Below, one piece after another: positions 24,701-35,600 of a DNA stretch of 64,000 bases (the first letter of the stretch is position 1; every line of letters starts with the position of its first letter). The stretch is from Stomorhina lunata. Lineage: Eukaryota > Arthropoda > Insecta > Diptera > Rhiniidae. The position numbers and the translations under genes are program-made. Location of the stretch: the NCBI GenBank assembly GCA_933228675.1, contig OW121740.1, positions 6,079,442 through 6,143,441 of the forward strand, given 5' to 3'. Below the pieces are notes generated by a model. That model saw nothing but the letters and a program-made list of their open reading frames with translations. It did no database searches and had not been told where the DNA came from.

Positions 24701-27549
24701 CTACGTCTATGTTCTTGTCTACTTCTTAGTCTATGTTTTTGCTATGCTTTATTATATTTCATATCAATGTTGTACAGGGTGCGGCAATTGAAGTGTTACC
24801 ATTTTCAAAATCATATATCTCCAAAAACACAAGAGATATATAAAATCAATTTTGTATGGCAACACCTCTATTTGTTTTTTGCAACTATGCGAAGTATTAA
24901 AGTAATGAAATAAACCGTTATGGAAAACCAAAATCATGCATAGTTAAGGAGCTGAAGCATTTGAATGTCACCCGGATGCTGGCATATTGGACCATTAGAC
25001 AATACCATAAAACCGGGACCATCGCAAAACGTTATGGTGGTAATAGATAAAAGACTGCAATTACTTCTAAAACGTTCCGGAATCTTAGTATAGATCCAAA
25101 TCTGGTGAACCAGCCAAAGATATCAGATAGAAGCGTCCGGTGAATACTTAAAAATCTTGGGATCATGACATATAAAATCCAAACAACACATTACTGACTT
25201 AAATGGCCTATATTTACAACCGGTTAAGGTCAAAGACCGAAATTAATTTAGAATTCCATGCACTTCGATCTTATGCGCATATTCTCCAAATTTGTAGGCC
25301 AACCTTTACTTGGTCTTCCAACGAAGTAGGGAGGCCGTTTTAATTCTAATTTTAACTTTTTCATAGTAATTGTTTTTTTTAAGGAGTGGTTTACTAGCCC
25401 GACCAATATTTTTATCGTTCTTATTGGATAACTCGCAACACATGTTATCAACCCACATTAACGGGTGTTAACATAGATCCCCGGGTGATACCAAGGTGAG
25501 GTCAGTTTCCACAGTTAAGTTGAAGGATAACCAAGATAAGTCTGGGCTTACGAAGTTAAGACCAGAAAGCACACAGCCTTATAGAAAAATAAAAAAATGC
25601 GGCTCTAAAGAGCAAAGAATCTCAAACGCTTGCACGCTAATGGTGATTTGCTGACAGTCATTTTAGAAATAGACCGTACACTCCCAATCAATACTCGGGA
25701 AATCAAGCATTTCATTTCAGCTGAACAATGGCCCTCAAATTCACCAGATGCAAACCCACTGGATTTAAGTATTTGGAGCATTTTGAACTCCAAGATCCTG
25801 ACAAAATATGCTACTGTGAGGCCTTAGAATCTGGGGGGTTACTCCGTATCATGATTCGAAAGAAAATCTTTTCAAAACCCAATGCTTTAAGCATACAAAT
25901 TCGAAAAATTTTATTTTCGAATTGAAATACGGAGTAACTAACCATCCCGATCTTTAAAGAGAATAAAACCGAATTCCGAATTTTATTCGTTAATTGATAG
26001 AATTAAAAGAATTTTAAAAGAAAAATGGGGACTTATGAACATGTAATTTTGCATAGTTGCAAAAAACAAATAGAGGTGTTGCCATACCAACTTTTGGAGA
26101 TATATAATTTTGAAAATGGTAATACTTCAATTACCGCACTGCAGTTTTTAACATATTCTTTTTGCAAAGCTTGCATTTAGCATGTTCTAAACCTTGTTTC
26201 TTAAATCTGTTATCTTTCTTATTGTCCATGTACAAGTCTTTTTCTATTTGGAATTAAAGTATAGTTAAGAATCACATGGACTTACTTTCCACCACATCCT
26301 GGCAAAGATTTTTCATATTGCTTTGACCCTCCTCTATTTTTTTAAACAGAAGTTGAAAATCTCTCGTATTTGATTCCAAAAATTCTTTCAATTTTAAATC
26401 GACTGATTTTTGAACTGATTCTAAAATATTATCACAAACAATATTTAAGAAATCAGCACAAGAATCTTCCAATGACTTTTGAATTTTTGATTGTTTTGCT
26501 GAAGCGTCAGCACCATAACTTGGATATGGTTCTGAAGTTTCATATTCTTCTTCGTTAATCACATCCAATTGGGGGCAACTTCTGGTGGAAGAGAAAGGTT
26601 TTCGAGGAATCTTGGAGGGAGACTGAGCAGCAGAGGATCTTATGCAACGAATGCAACTACATTTACATTTAGATCCGTTAGATACTTTTTCCATAGGCAA
26701 CATATATCCTGAAGATTTCGGACTTTTTGACGTTGGTTTACCGTCGCCCTTAATTGGTGGATTATGTGGAGATGTATACAATTTGCGTTGTACAGGTTGT
26801 TGTTCAATACTGCTACCGCTTGAACATTGTAAACCAGTGAACTTTCTATCGGGTGATGATCTTGAATATTGAGGAACTCTTTTAAAATTTGCTAAACTGT
26901 CTGTTTGGCCACTTCTGGTAGAATTTACTCTATTTACCGCATATGTTGGACCCGGATAGGTCTGCAGAATGGGTTCATCATTGCGTGTGAGCAGAGTAAA
27001 ATCTATTTTCGACCTTCCCGCATATCCCTTTAATGATGGAGAAACGCATTGATGGCCACAGTAGCCACCATCAGAGCTCTTAAAACCAAAATTCTTATTA
27101 TTTATATTAAGATTAGAACGCATTTCTGAACGTGACTTTGGTATTTGAGTACATGAGTCTGCAGTCTTTTTATTTTGTTTTCTTCCTTTCGTAACTTTCT
27201 TTTTTTGAGTTTTTGCTGCTGTTTCGCTATAGTTTTCTGCCTTTGGCATTTTTGAAACCTTGTCCGAAACCTTAACTGAAAAATTTTCTGATATCTTGCC
27301 TGAAACCTTATTTAAAACCTTGTCTGCGAACTTATCTAAAAACTTATCTGGCAGATTATCTGGGAGCTTGTTATAAGGTTTAAGAGGTTTACAGATGTAG
27401 GTGCTTTGACATGAAAAGCAACTGCATGGATCGCAAATTATAGGTTGGCAGGGAGTATAGCAAAAAGTGCTAAAGGAATTCGGCTGATAATCCAAAATAT
27501 AATTCGACTGATAATACGGAGAATAACTCGGCTGACAATTTGGAAACAT
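21728..27549 (-). CDS. large Ser/Lys-rich, probably disordered protein; two exons
   Basis: I do not recognise this gene. Exon 1 is 27549-26286 (1264 nt) with donor GAAA|GTAAGT. Exon 2 is 24168-21728 (2441 nt) with acceptor ttttcag|. The phases fit (1+2 nt) and give 1234 residues. The start ATG at 27549 opens MFPNCQPSYSPYYQ, then a Tyr/Pro/Cys-rich head ('CDPCSCFSCQ'), a 'DKFLDKFADKVLNKVSGK' helix repeat, a basic linker, and a coiled-coil-like segment that spans the splice junction (FLESNTRDFQLLFKKIEEG ... FSRLQQLERSIEGLTNKID). Exon 2 is Ser/Lys/Glu-rich and low in hydrophobics; it contains a ~112-residue tandem duplication (coding 23602-23270 and 23265-22930) with 'NTGPPGK', 'NMFYKQN' and 'TTMPTKQD' in both halves. 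The MFP-N/D-C start and DPC-x-C block link it to the small genes at 28.7 and 31.6 kb. The intron holds a decayed transposon. Confidence 0.75.
24300..24425 (-). repeat. dispersed repeat, family E2 (copy 6, end only)
   Basis: 'actgtagtgtattgcact' through 'gtggggaaacctttcc' matches the outer arm of copy 1 at 340-460 with a few differences. It lies in the intron of the neighbouring gene. Confidence 0.55.
24940..25840 (+). pseudogene. Tc1/mariner transposase remnant, interrupted by repeat U
   Basis: The N-terminal half (24960-25190) reads as 'MLAYWTIRQYHKTGTIAKRY' and later 'ILKNLGIMTYKIQ', with stops in between. This is the helix-turn-helix region typical of the superfamily. The C-terminal part (25570-25830) contains 'RAKNLKRLHANGDLL' in a shifted frame and 'QWPSNSPDANPLDLSIWSIL', the region of the third catalytic residue. 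The part carrying the first two catalytic Asp residues is not recognisable. Clearly inactive. Confidence 0.75.
25190..25567 (+). repeat. dispersed repeat U (copy 2), nested in the mariner remnant
   Basis: It breaks the transposase remnant between 'TYKIQ' and the downstream 'AHSLIEK' segment, so it inserted into the element. The shared part with 21115-21420 is 25330-25567. The left ~140 bp is absent from copy 1, so copy 1 is shorter or edges differ. No target-site duplication could be fixed by eye. Confidence 0.5.
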
Positions 27550-27968
27550 TAAAGTTCTACTCCAGTTCCCCTTGTCTTAATTTTGAACTTCTCCGAATTT
27601 GCCAGAACAACAAAAGTTCGTGTTGTTGAAATAATTTCTTGTAGGTAAGGGAACAAAAGTTTAGAATTTGTAATTGAAAATCTTCAAAAACCATTAATAG
27701 AAAATATGTTTCAAATTTTTATTGATTTGTAAAAGAAAATATCGCGGAACTATTTATTTTTGAAAAAAAAAATTGGAAGATTTTGTGCTGATAATTTTTT
27801 CGAAACGTTTTGTATGAAAGAAATATAAAAACTAAAATGAATATGAAAATGTTTGACATTTTTAGTTTTCAAATTTTTAGATAGAATTTTGAGCAAAGCG
27901 TTTAAAACTTTTGTAAAACTAAAACATTTAGGAGATAAAATATAGCAGTGATTGGAAGTAAGTAATTG

Positions 27969-28052
27969 ATGTTGCCGTGACTGGGCCTCAAAGGCGGCCA
28001 GAATTTGATACGTTAAGTAGTTGACGTACTAACCAACGAAGCTACATCACCC
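27969..28052 (-). repeat. tRNA-derived SINE-like sequence (copy 2)
   Basis: On the minus strand: GGGTGATGTAGCTTCGTTGG, with 'TAGCTTCGTTGG' close to a tRNA A-box, then 'CGTATCAAATTC' shared with copy 1 (3540-3622), and a B-box region decayed to 'CCTTTGAGGCCC' before the shared 'CAGTCACGGCAAC' end. Complementary strengths of the two copies (one A-box, one B-box) support a common tRNA-derived ancestor. Confidence 0.5.
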
Positions 28053-28066
28053 TTAATTCGTGACGT

Positions 28067-28360
28067 TTAAAAAAATTGGAAGCACAAGCCTTCCAAGTCC
28101 ATAGCATCCAATTGGGTCCAAAAATATTCGGTTATCATTGAACGGTAGCGATTCCCATTTACAGTAACGTGCCGGTCTTGATCATGACGGAAGAAGTGCG
28201 GACTACGGACGCCGCCAGCCCATAAACTACACCAAACCCTAACTTTTTCGGGATGAAATGATGAGTTATGGAGCACGTGTGGATTATGCCTTGCCAATAA
28301 CGCATGTTATGTTTATTGACGAAGCCATTCAGCTTGAAATGAGCCTAATTGCGTTCTTTA
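28067..28360 (-). pseudogene. fragment of a DUF4817-type mariner transposase
   Basis: Minus-strand translation gives 'AHFKLNGFVNKHNMRYWQG' at about 28350-28290, then, after a frameshift, 'VRVWCSLWAGGVRSPHFF' and 'VNGNRYRSMITEYFW', ending abruptly at 'DAMDLEG'. This is the middle of the catalytic domain, homologous to the copy at 5286-6311 but from a different subfamily. No ends or terminal repeats were found, so it is a truncated fossil. Confidence 0.8.
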
Positions 28361-28678
28361 CGTTGAGGCCACTGACTCCGGACATGTTTCATATTCGACA
28401 AAATATGACGAAAATTCCAGATTTAAAAAAGGGCACCAGCCAAAAACTTTGATTTTTAGAAAAAATTCGATTTATCATCAGCAAATTTATGTTTTACCAA
28501 GAATTGATTTTTCCTTAAAATTAAAAATTTTTAACAAAAATTTTAATTTTCACCAAAAATTTTAGTTTTTAGCAAAAATTTTAAATTTTCAGCCAAAAAA
28601 GGTATAGACCTTAGTTTTAGAGATAATGATAATCGCCATTTAATACCAATTTTCTTTTATTTATCTTTTATAATTACC
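28361..28678. other. AT-rich spacer with simple repeats
   Basis: Contains short degenerate 'accaaaaattttaatttt' runs (28500-28600) and no gene. It precedes, on the plus strand, the 3' end of the small Cys-rich gene. Confidence 0.5.
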
Positions 28679-28683
28679 TTTAT

Positions 28684-28920
28684 TTAACTCTTTTCAACTG
28701 CTCCGACTTGTTTGGCTTCTTTGATTCTTCTAAAGTAATCTTCCGCATTACAATAGCAGCAATCCTGATAACGAATGGGAGGTCTGCATCTGCACCAAAG
28801 TCTAGGGTTCAATTCTTGGCAGAAAAATGACTTCTCACACAGACAAGGACGATCGGGACACTGACAAGGGTCGGAAATGCAAACTCCGCGATTGCGTTTT
28901 CGGCGACAATCAGGAAACAT
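28684..28920 (-). CDS. small Cys-rich protein, MFPDC family, 78 aa
   Basis: I do not recognise a named family. The single-exon frame starts at an ATG in a good context (ACCAAAATG). It reads MFPDCRRKRNRGVCISDPCQ, followed by a Cys-dense block (CQCPDRPCLCE), 'FCQELNPRLWCRCRPPI', 'CCYCNAEDYF' and a short charged tail. About 13 cysteines in 78 residues, no signal peptide and no membrane segment, so an intracellular zinc-binding or disulphide-linked structural protein is possible; this is a guess. It is ~65% identical over the first 60 residues to the gene at 31563-31820. AATAAA overlaps the stop (28679-28684). Confidence 0.75.
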   Translation of the reverse strand: MFPDCRRKRNRGVCISDPCQCPDRPCLCEKSFFCQELNPRLWCRCRPPIRYQDCCYCNAEDYFRRIKEAKQVGAVEKS

Positions 28921-29270
28921 TTTGGTTGAATAAGTTGAGTTGGAGGGTCTAAACGATTTAAGATGGGATCATTTAAGAAAAATTTTGACTACAATTAATA
29001 TTGACTAGAAATTTTGTTGGATATTTTCGAAAGATTGAAGATAATGGTTGTAAACTAAAATGACATTTGATAATTTTTGATTTTGAATACCAGGACCTTT
29101 CAAACTGTAGTTGCACAGTGTTTAAGAATTGAAGTTTTTTAATTATGTATATCAAAATACTGATTTTGTTATCATATTATGATCTTGCAGTAGATCATAA
29201 TATGGGATAATAATATCTTGTAAAAACTTTTGAACAATTTTTGAAAATATTACCCTAATAAAAATTATAA
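28921..29270. other. 5' flank of the small Cys-rich gene
   Basis: Partly similar to the flank upstream of the paralogue at 31830-32030: both carry 'caaactgtagttgcacagtg' after about 190 bp, so the gene and its upstream region were duplicated together. No TATA box or initiator could be assigned. Confidence 0.5.
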
Positions 29271-29274
29271 TCAG

Positions 29275-31395
29275 GGCTATTATAGTCTGCACCTTTATAG
29301 TCTAGGATATTAAAGTGAGGACTATTATAGGCTTGTTCGTTATAAAGTCTGGACTGTTATGGTCTAAGCTATGTATTATAGTCTGGACTATAATAGTATG
29401 GACTATTAGTGTTTGAACCATTAGAATCTGAATTGTTATAGTTTGGACTATTGTAGTCTAGACTATTAGAGTCTGGACTATTAGAGTCTGGACTATTAGA
29501 GTCTAGACTGTTATAGTCTGGACTGTTGTAGTCTGGACAATTAGAGTTTGGACTATTAGAGTCTATACTGTTATAGTTTGGACTATTATAGTCTGGACTA
29601 TTAGAGTCTGGACTGTTATTGTCTGGACTATTATAGTCTGGACTATTGTAGTTTGGACTTTTATAGTCTGAACTATTATCGTTTCGACTATTATAGTCTG
29701 GACCATTATAGTCTGGACTATTATAGTCTGGACTATTATTGTCTAGACTATTATAGTCTGGACTATTAGAGTCTGAATATATTTATAGTTTGGACTATTA
29801 TAGTTTGGACTCTTATAGTCTGGACCGTTATAGTCTGGACTATTAGAGTTTGAACTATTAGAATCTGAACTGTTATAGTTTGGATTATTGTAGACTTGAC
29901 TATTAGAGTCTGCACTATTAGAGTCTGGACTATTAAAGTCTGGACTGTTATAGTCTGGATTCTTATAGTCTGGACAATTAGAGTTTGGACTGTTATAGTT
30001 TGGACTATTATAGTCTGGACTATTGTAGTCTGGACTATTGTAGTCTGGACTATTATAGTCTGAACTATTTTAGTCTGGACTATTATAGTTTGGACTATAA
30101 TATTCTGGACTATTATTGTCTGGACTATTATAGTCTGGACCGTTATAGTCTAGAATTACATAGTCTGGTGTATTATAGTCTAGACTACTATAGTCTGGAC
30201 TATTATATCCTGGACTATTTTAGTCTGCACTATTATACTATTAGACTATAAGAAAATTATAGTTTAGACTATAATAACCCAATCATACAATTATAGTCCA
30301 GACAATAATAGTCCAGACAATTATAGTCTAGACTATATAGCCCATAATTTTTTGGTCTGGAAAATTATAGTCCAGACTATGATAATTCAGACTATAATAG
30401 TTTAGACTATAATAGTATATAATAGTCTATAATAGTCTAAACTATTATAGTTTGGACTATTATAGTCTGAATTATCATAGTCTGGACTATAATTTTCCAG
30501 ACCAAAAAATTATGGGCTATATAGTCTGGACTATAATTGTCTGGACTATTATTGTCTGGACTATAATTGTATGATTGGGTTATTATAGTCTAAACTATAA
30601 TTTTCTTAACTATTATAATAATATAGTCTTGACTATTATAGTCTGGACTATTGCATTCTGGACTTTGATAGTCTGGACTATTATAGCGTGAGCTATAATT
30701 TTCTAAACTATTATAGTCTGGCCTAATACAGTCTGAATTATTATAGTCTGGACTATCATAGTCTGGACTATAATTGCCTGGACTATTATAGTCTGGAATA
30801 TAATTGTCTGGACTATTATTGTCTGGACTTTGATAGACTGGACTATTAAAGTATGCATTATCAGAGTTTGATATATTATAGTCTGGACCATTAGAGTCAG
30901 AACTATCATAGTCTGAACTATAATAGTCTGGACAATCAGATTCTGGACTGTCATAGTCTGGACAATGATTGTCTGGACTATTAAAGTCTAGACTACTATA
31001 GACTCACAGTTATAGTCTGGACTATTAGAGTCTGAACTATCATTGTCTGAATGTATTATAGTCTTTACTATCAGAGTCTGGACTATTAGAGTCTGAACTA
31101 TTAAAGTCTGGACTATTATAGTCTGGATTAAGTTAGTCTAGACTATTGTAGTCAGGACTATTATAGTCTGGACTATTAGAGTCTGGACTATCATAGTCTG
31201 AACTATTATAGTCTGGACTATCAGAGTCTGGACTATTAGAGTCTTGACTATTATAGTCTGATCAATGAATTTCTGGAATATTAAAGTCTAGACTATTATA
31301 ATCTGTACTATTATCGTCTGGACTATTATAATTTGACTATTATAGTCTGTACTATTCTAAAGTGGACTACTATAATCTAGACTGTTGAAGTCTGC
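29275..31395. repeat. 15-bp satellite array (GGACTATTATAGTCT), ~2.1 kb
   Basis: About 140 units of 15 bp with many point variants. The unit is itself nearly self-complementary (GACTAT...ATAGTC). Because 15 is divisible by 3 it produces long Leu/Asp/Tyr or Thr/Ile/Val frames, which are not genes. It separates the two small Cys-rich paralogues. Confidence 0.9.
30249..30607. repeat. ~360-bp near-perfect inverted repeat inside the 15-bp array
   Basis: The left arm (from 'aagaaaattatagtttag' at ~30250) and the right arm (to 'ctaaactataattttctt' at ~30607) are reverse complements over roughly 170 bp each, including unique words 'taacccaatcatacaatt', 'cccataattttttggtctgg' and 'agactatgataattcagac'. 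The centre is near 30428 with little or no spacer. Arm identity is very high by eye, so it is either recent or an assembly fold-back. Confidence 0.85.
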
Positions 31396-31562
31396 AAAAT
31401 TTCAGGTTAATGAAAAATTAGATTTCCAATATTTTTTTCACAAAAATTTATATTTCACCAAAAAAAAAAATGTCTAGATCCTTGTCTGAGAGATCATGAC
31501 AATATCAATATTTTCGAAATTACCTTTATTAAATCCTGGATCGAATTCGAAAAAAATTAGAC

Positions 31563-31820
31563 TTATTTCTTTTTTGCAGATTTTTCCTGTTCCTTTTCCT
31601 TAGCAGCTTCTTTAGCTTCTTGTTTTCTTATTCTCTCATCTTCTCTCTTACAATATTCACAAAAGTCGCGATGAATGGGAGGTCTGCATCTGCACCAAAA
31701 CGAGGGGTTCAATTCCTGACAGAGAAAACCTCTTTCACATAAACAAGGGCGATCGGGACACTGACAAGGATCTGCAATACAAACTCCACGATGACGTTTT
31801 GTGCGGCAATCGGGAAACAT
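31563..31820 (-). CDS. small Cys-rich protein, MFPDC family, 85 aa
   Basis: Paralogue of 28684-28920. I chose the ATG at 31820 (context GCCAAAATG) because the protein then begins MFPDCRTKRHRGVCIADPCQ, exactly like its sister; a longer frame exists only with a non-ATG start. It shares the CQCPDRPCLCE block and 'CQELNPSFWCRCRPPI', then differs: 'FCEYCKREDER' and a Lys/Glu-rich, probably helical tail ('KQEAKEAAKEKEQEKSAKKK'). About 12 Cys. No signal peptide. Function unknown. Confidence 0.75.
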   Translation of the reverse strand: MFPDCRTKRHRGVCIADPCQCPDRPCLCERGFLCQELNPSFWCRCRPPIHRDFCEYCKREDERIRKQEAKEAAKEKEQEKSAKKK

Positions 31821-31829
31821 TTTGGCCAA

Positions 31830-32590
31830 ATAATTGAGTTTGAAGGCCTAAAAGGTGCTGGGAATAGAAATTATGACTGGAAATTTTGTAGGATATTTTT
31901 AAAGTGAAAGAATTGACAGATTTTGTTTGAAAACTTAAATGTCATTAACTCAGTTCTTTTAAATTTCTAAAGCTTTTTAAACTGTAGTTGCACAGTGTTT
32001 CAGAATAAAGAATGGATAATTAGTTACGTCAATAAAATATGTTTTGTTTTAAAAATATGGGAATCTACTGCGATACACTTTTTGTGAATCTATTGTAATA
32101 AATTTTTGAGAAACATTTAAAACTATCCATATAAATTAATTTTTTTATGTTAAATATTGCCAGGCAAATTTGAAATCAACTCTAGGAATCTAGTGCAATA
32201 CAGTTTTTAAAAAAATATTTCCTTATAATCGTTTTAATGTTCTTTAATCATTCTTCTTACACAATTGTAATAACTCTGGGAATGTAGAGTAATAAACTTT
32301 ATGAACTTTATGAATTTTTGATTTTTGAAGATATAACTTGTAAAAATTCAATAAAACATTTGACTTTTTATTAAAAATTTTTCTTATAACAAAACTTTCA
32401 ATACAATAGGGCTGTTTTAATATTTTTCAAAAACTTTAGGAATCTAGTGATAAAAACTGAGATAATCTTTTTGGAAAAGGTATAATATTTCTTTTTTTAT
32501 GATAAGACTTGCAATGCAACTGCACACTTTGAATAATTGTAATAAACTCTGGGAATCTAGTGCAATAAATTTAATATACAATTTTTAAAA
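31830..32590. other. spacer between the Cys-rich gene and SLC5 copy A
   Basis: Contains a loosely tandem motif 'ggaatctagtgcaataca' at about 32070, 32190, 32280, 32450 and 32550, spaced ~80-150 bp. It resembles the E2 word 'gatcttagtgcaatacac'. No coding exon. Confidence 0.5.
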
Positions 32591-32595
32591 TATTT

Positions 32596-32601
32596 TTTAT
32601 T
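32596..32601 (-). promoter_or_regulatory. candidate polyadenylation signal AATAAA for SLC5 copy A
   Basis: TTTATT on the plus strand about 60 bp past the stop of copy A. The sequence around it is very AT-rich, so this is suggestive only. Confidence 0.35.
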
Positions 32602-32661
32602 TAAGTTTTATTATTTTTTACCCTTCTTCCTTACATAATTTAAATAACTAAAATAATTTCA

Positions 32662-35600
32662 TTAATTTTCCTCCTTTCCTTTAGTTCTAAAATTCCCCTC
32701 TTCCCTCTCCTGTAGCTCCACTTCAGAATATTTGTATTTCTTTAAAAATCTAGCCACACATGGAGCCAACAGCTTCTCATCTACTTTGGTAACATCATTA
32801 AAGCCAAAATACAAAGCCGCCACATTAGAGGCCAATATTACAAGCAAAGCACCCAAAGTGGTGTACAGCAAAAATGACATGTGATACACTGCCGTACCCT
32901 GGGTAGGAAGACTGAAAATAAAAAGAAATTGAAAAAATAGAAACCCCTTTAATAGCTTAAAAACTTACTATTCCGCTGTTGAATTTAAATATTTTGTCTT
33001 ATCAAACTCATAGTCACAGCCCTCAATGGAGACGGGCAATTTAGGGTGACGGAAAGTTCCCGTGACACTGGCAATTTGGGCATTCACACAGATCCAGGCC
33101 ATGCTAACAAACGAACAAATGCTGCCGCTTAAAATACTCTATAGGAAATTATATAATTAGTTTATGTTTCCTTCGAATCACTTTCCTCCCCTACACTCCC
33201 CTTTCCCCCTTACCTTTTCATTAATCCAGGGCATTAACATACCCACTGTAAAAATACCCAACATGGGACCATATAATATCGACTGCAAGGTAGCTGATAA
33301 TTGTAAAACCATGCCCAATTTTTCCACCACATAAACCAGGCCCATAGAGCTAAGACCAAAAACAACAACCACTGAACGCATGATCACAGCTGTAGCTCTT
33401 TCACTTAATTCAGTTTTTACAAAAGGTTTAACCAAATCCTCCAAGACCACAGCAGACAAAGAATTCAAATAGGTCGACAAAGAACTCAAGGCAGCACTAA
33501 AGACACCAGCTACAAAGAGACCTGGCATTCCGGGAAATTTACCCAAAACATCCATAACCAAAACCGGTATCAATTGATCTCTAGCGTGGGCCAACTATAA
33601 CAAATTTGCAAATATTAACCAAAATTTATTAACATTATTTAAAACTATCTACTTACCCCCGTTGCCATGGGATCACAATCATAATAGGTGGCATAGGCCA
33701 AGAGTCCGACATATACACAGACCAGATATAGCAAGGTTAAACCTATGGAAAAGGTGTATATTGTCTCTTTAATCTTTTGTAAATTGGGCAAAGACATAAA
33801 TCTTTGTATGGTGGGTTGGTTAATGGAAGTGTTTTGGAGCTTAAAGAAAGTACCTCCCACAAAAACCGACAAAACACTCATGCGCACGGTGGGGTCTAAA
33901 GTTATTCTTCAAGAAATTGTAAGAAAATGTTAGGTAATACAGTTAAATAATATATTTTTTTAAATCTTAACATACTCTGGAAAATTGAGTCTTCCTCCTT
34001 CCCAATTATGTTGCCATAGAACATGAATTCCACCCAAATCGATGGTGCCCTTGACCATTAGCACAATCATCGAAGTAAACATTATTATACTTTGAATGAC
34101 ATCAGTCCAAACGACACCTTTGATGCCGCCCTGAAAACAGATTAAAAGATTTATAAGTCTATGTCTTAGTCTATGTCTTAGTCTATGCCTTAGTCTATGT
34201 CTTAGTCTATGTCTTAGTCTATGTCTTAGTCTATGTCTTAGTCTATGTCTTAGTCTATGTCTTAGTCTATGTCTTAGTCTATGTCTTAGTCTATGTCTTA
34301 GTCTATGTCTTAGTCTATGTCTTAGTCTATGTCTTAGTCTATGTCTTAGTCTATGTCTTAGTCTATGTCTTAGTCTATGTCTTAGTCTATGTCTTAGTCT
34401 ATGTCTTAATCTATGTCTTAGTCTATGTCTTAGTCTATGTCTTAGTCTATGTCTTAGTCTATGTCTTAGTCTATGTCTTAGTCTATGTCTTAGTCTATGT
34501 CTTAGTCTATGTCTTAGTCTATGTCTTAGTCTATGTCTTAGTCTATGTCTTAGTCTATGTCTTAGTCTATGTCTTAGTCTATGTCTTAGTCTATGTCTTA
34601 GTCTATGTCTTAGTCTATGTCTTAGTCTATGTCTTAGTCTATGTCTTAGTCTATGTCTTAGTCTATGTCTTAGTCTATGTCTTAGTCTATGTCTTAGTCT
34701 ATGTCTTAGTCTATGTCTTAGTCTATGTCTTAGTCTATGTCTTAGTCTATGTCTTAGTCTATGTCTTAGTCTATGTCTTAGTCTATGTCTTAGTCTATGT
34801 CTTAGTCTATGTCTTAGTCTATGTCTTAGTCTATGTCTTAGTCTATGTCTTAGTCTATGTCTTAGTCTATGTCTTAGTCTATGTCTTAGTCTATGTCTTA
34901 GTCTATGTCTTAGTCTATGTCTTAGTCTATGTCTTAGTCTATGTCTTAGTCTATGTCTTAGTCTATGTCTTAGTCTATGTCTTAGTCTATGTCTTAGTCT
35001 ATGTCTTAGTCTATGTCTTAGTCTATGTCTTAGTCTATGTCTTAGTCTATGTCTTAGTCTATGTCTTAGTCTATATCTTAGTCTATGTCTTAGTCTATGT
35101 CTTAGTCTATGTCTTAGTCTATGTCTTAGTCTATGTCTTAGTCTATGTCTTAGTCTATGTCTTAGTCTATGTCTTAGTCCATGTCTTAGTCTATGTCTTA
35201 GTCTATGTCTTAGTCTATGTCTTAGTCTATGTCTTAGTCTATGTCTTAGTCTATGTCTTAGTCTATGTCTTAGTCTATGTCTTAGTCTATGTCTTAGTCT
35301 ATGTCTTAGTCTATGTCTTAGTCTATGTCTAAGTCTATGTCTTAGTCTATGTCTTAGTCTATGTCTTAGTCTATGTCTTAGTCTATGTCTTAGTCTATGT
35401 CTTAGTCTATGTCTTAGTCTATGTCTTAGTCCATGTCTTAGTCTATGTCTTAGTCTATGTCTTAGTCTATGTCTTAGTCTATGTCTTAGTCTATGTCTTA
35501 GTCTATGTCTTAGTCTATGTCTTAGTCTATGTCTTAGTCTATGTCTTAGTCTATGTCTTAGTCTATGTCTTAGTCTATGCCTTAGTCTATGTCTTAGTCT

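Larger units (their letters stand above)
24775..26141 (+). mobile_element. decayed Tc1/mariner-superfamily element
   Basis: Inverted ends about 50 bp long: left 'cagggtgcggcaattgaagt' (24775) and right, as reverse complement, 'cagtgcggtaattgaagtat' (ending 26141), both followed by 'taccattttcaaaat' and 'atatatctccaaaa', then a second inverted block 'ggcaacacctctatttgttt'. A TA precedes the left end (24773-24774). I see no clean TA at the right, so that edge has changed. The interior holds plus-strand remnants of a transposase with stops and frameshifts, interrupted by repeat U. Confidence 0.8.
24168..26286 (-). other. intron of the 21.7-27.5 kb gene
   Basis: Bounded by donor GTAAGT (26285-26280) and an acceptor reading ttttcag (ending 24169). 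It holds repeat E2 (24300-24425), an AT-rich stretch with a few 12-mer-like motifs ('cttagtctatttctacgtc', ~24690-24740), and a 1.37-kb Tc1/mariner remnant. No exon was recognised inside. Confidence 0.7.

Noticed and set aside
29985..30954. Frames with YYSLDYYS or IIVQT repeats
   Set aside because: Produced by the 15-bp satellite; many variants, no start context, no domain.
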